NCBI GenBank assembly: GCA_963575745.1
Contig: CAUYUJ010000892.1
Coordinates: 297,766 to 361,765 of the forward strand
Origin: Prorocentrum cordatum
Taxonomy: Eukaryota; Sar; Dinophyceae; Prorocentrales; Prorocentraceae
Length of the DNA: 64,000 bases
Direction: 5' to 3'
Within the stretch, counting starts at the first letter, position 1. The number at the start of each line of letters is the position of its first letter. The notes beneath the pieces are model-generated. The model did not search any database. It was not told where the DNA came from and was given only the letters and a program-made list of their open reading frames with translations. Shown piece by piece: positions 62,900 to 64,000 of the stretch. The translations under genes were made by a program, and so were the position numbers.

Positions 62900-64000
62900 G
62901 TGGATCTTTTCTGGGTGGATTTCCAGGGAGGCACTCACGGGTTTCTCAACATGGTCGATCACGGCTCCAACCTCCAAGTGTGCGCCAGGGTGGCCGACGC
63001 TCGTGCGGCAACCGTGTGGCGAGCCTTTGTCCTGGCCTGGATTCGACCTTTCGGGGCCCCACACTATCTTATCTCGGACGGGGGCTCGGAGTTTGCTGGG
63101 AGGTTTGCGAGAGGAACCGAGCAGTGGGGTGTCTATCACCACGTCTGCGATGCCGACTCACCGTGGCAAAACGGCCGCGTCGAGCGTCACGGGGGTTGGG
63201 TGAAGGACCGGCTTAAGGCCGAGATCGAGTCGGGTTCGGCCCTCCCCGCCACGTTGGACGAGCTCGACGAGCTGGTGTCGGAACTGGTTGCCCACAAAAA
63301 ACGATTCTGGCATCGTGGAGGGTTCTCGCCCCTCCAGCTGGTTTTCGGAGAGAACCCTAGGCTTCCCCACGACCTGCTGTCCGACGACAGTAGGGGGCTC
63401 CCAGGATGGCAAGATGTGGTGCGCTCACCCATGGAGCAGGACGAGGCTGGTGCGGAGTTTGCTAGATCCCAGAAGATTCGAGATGCTGCACGTCGTCTTG
63501 CTATCGAGGTGACCTTTCGAGACCAGGTGAGTCGAGCCTCCCGGGCCAGGACCGCGACGACCAGGACCTTCTCTCCGGGCCAGTGGGTGTTTGTGTGGAG
63601 GCACATGTCTCGTACCTCCTCTCGAGCCGATTCCCTAGGACGACGCCGGGATGGCTGGGCTGGTCCGGGTGTCGTGGTCCTCCACGAAGCCGGGACTGTC
63701 TGGGTTGCCGTCCGAGCGCGCCTTTGGAAGTGCTCGCCAGAGCAGATACGCCTGGCGAGTTCGGACGAGGAGTACGGATTGCAGCTTTCCCAGGATCCCA
63801 GGTGGCAGGAGTTACTGCAGCAAGCCAGGACTCGTCGAGCCTCGGCCGTGGATGTCCAACGAGAGGGGGCCCCGCCAGAGGACGCCTGGGACCGACCTCT
63901 GGGCCAAGAAGAGGATTCGGCCCCTCGTGTTGCGGGTCCTCCGGGCCCCGAGCCAGGTGGGCCAGAGGCCCCGGTCCGTCGTGAGAGTCCCTCGGTCCCA
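62900..64000 (+). CDS. Copia-like integrase, continuing past window end
   Basis: Directly after the TGA and in the same frame: VDLFWVDFQGGTHGF holds the first catalytic Asp, LISDGGSEF (about 63,067) the second, and SPWQNGRVERHGG (about 63,160) the Glu. These give a complete D-D-E set. GFSPLQLVFGENPRLP follows, and a C-terminal domain with GQWVFVWRH, then GWAGPGVVVL and VRARLWKCSPEQIRLA. The frame stays open to the end of the window. RT and RNase H would follow. It can only be made with the upstream part if the TGA is read through. Confidence 0.75.
   Translation, partial: MDLFWVDFQGGTHGFLNMVDHGSNLQVCARVADARAATVWRAFVLAWIRPFGAPHYLISDGGSEFAGRFARGTEQWGVYHHVCDADSPWQNGRVERHGGWVKDRLKAEIESGSALPATLDELDELVSELVAHKKRFWHRGGFSPLQLVFGENPRLPHDLLSDDSRGLPGWQDVVRSPMEQDEAGAEFARSQKIRDAARRLAIEVTFRDQVSRASRARTATTRTFSPGQWVFVWRHMSRTSSRADSLGRRRDGWAGPGVVVLHEAGTVWVAVRARLWKCSPEQIRLASSDEEYGLQLSQDPRWQELLQQARTRRASAVDVQREGAPPEDAWDRPLGQEEDSAPRVAGPPGPEPGGPEAPVRRESPSVP

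Overview
The window looks like nuclear DNA of a dinoflagellate. The signs are high GC, genes cut into short exons by introns full of GGA/CTC and other simple repeats, frequent AG|G splice junctions, all host-like coding segments on the + strand, and degenerate Ty1/copia and DIRS-like retroelements of the type abundant in dinoflagellates. The species cannot be fixed from the sequence; a GC-rich genome such as Prorocentrum would fit. No bacterial operons, rRNA, tRNA or CRISPR were seen.

Layout. 0.25-4.2 kb: multi-exon gene A (unknown). 5.8-9.0 kb: gene B (unknown, charged/coiled). 9.4-11 kb: a G-rich minisatellite that inverts at about 10.04 kb. 10.6-16.5 kb: a roughly 2.9-kb segment present twice on either side of a 100-N gap, carrying the front half of a C5 DNA methyltransferase gene; the second copy continues through further exons to a stop at 18,926. 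20.7-30.6 kb: long multi-exon gene D, cysteine-rich at the front and helical behind. 32.8-33.8 kb: gene E, interrupted by a transposon-like intron. 34.6-37.0 kb: remnants of gene F with a second copy of the same element. 37.8-42.5 kb: copia relic on the - strand. 42.6-49 kb: repeat-rich DNA without convincing genes, with inverted-repeat elements and three copies of an AAC-anchored unit. 50-55.4 kb: DIRS-like retroelement on the - strand (Gag-like, RT, RNase H, tyrosine recombinase), decayed. 55.7-56.85 kb: CCAAGANGGC satellite. 56.86-64 kb: near-intact copia-like element on the + strand (LTR, primer-binding site, Gag-protease, a secreted-looking ORF2, a methyltransferase-like module, integrase), running off the window.

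The most interesting signals are short terminal-inverted-repeat elements with 5-bp target duplications. In two cases the target duplication itself supplies matching AG|GA or AG|GC splice sites, as expected of introners. A second signal is a TGA codon at the same position just before the integrase core in two diverged copia elements. A third is the co-occurrence of a host-type cytosine methyltransferase gene with a retroelement that carries its own methyltransferase-like module.
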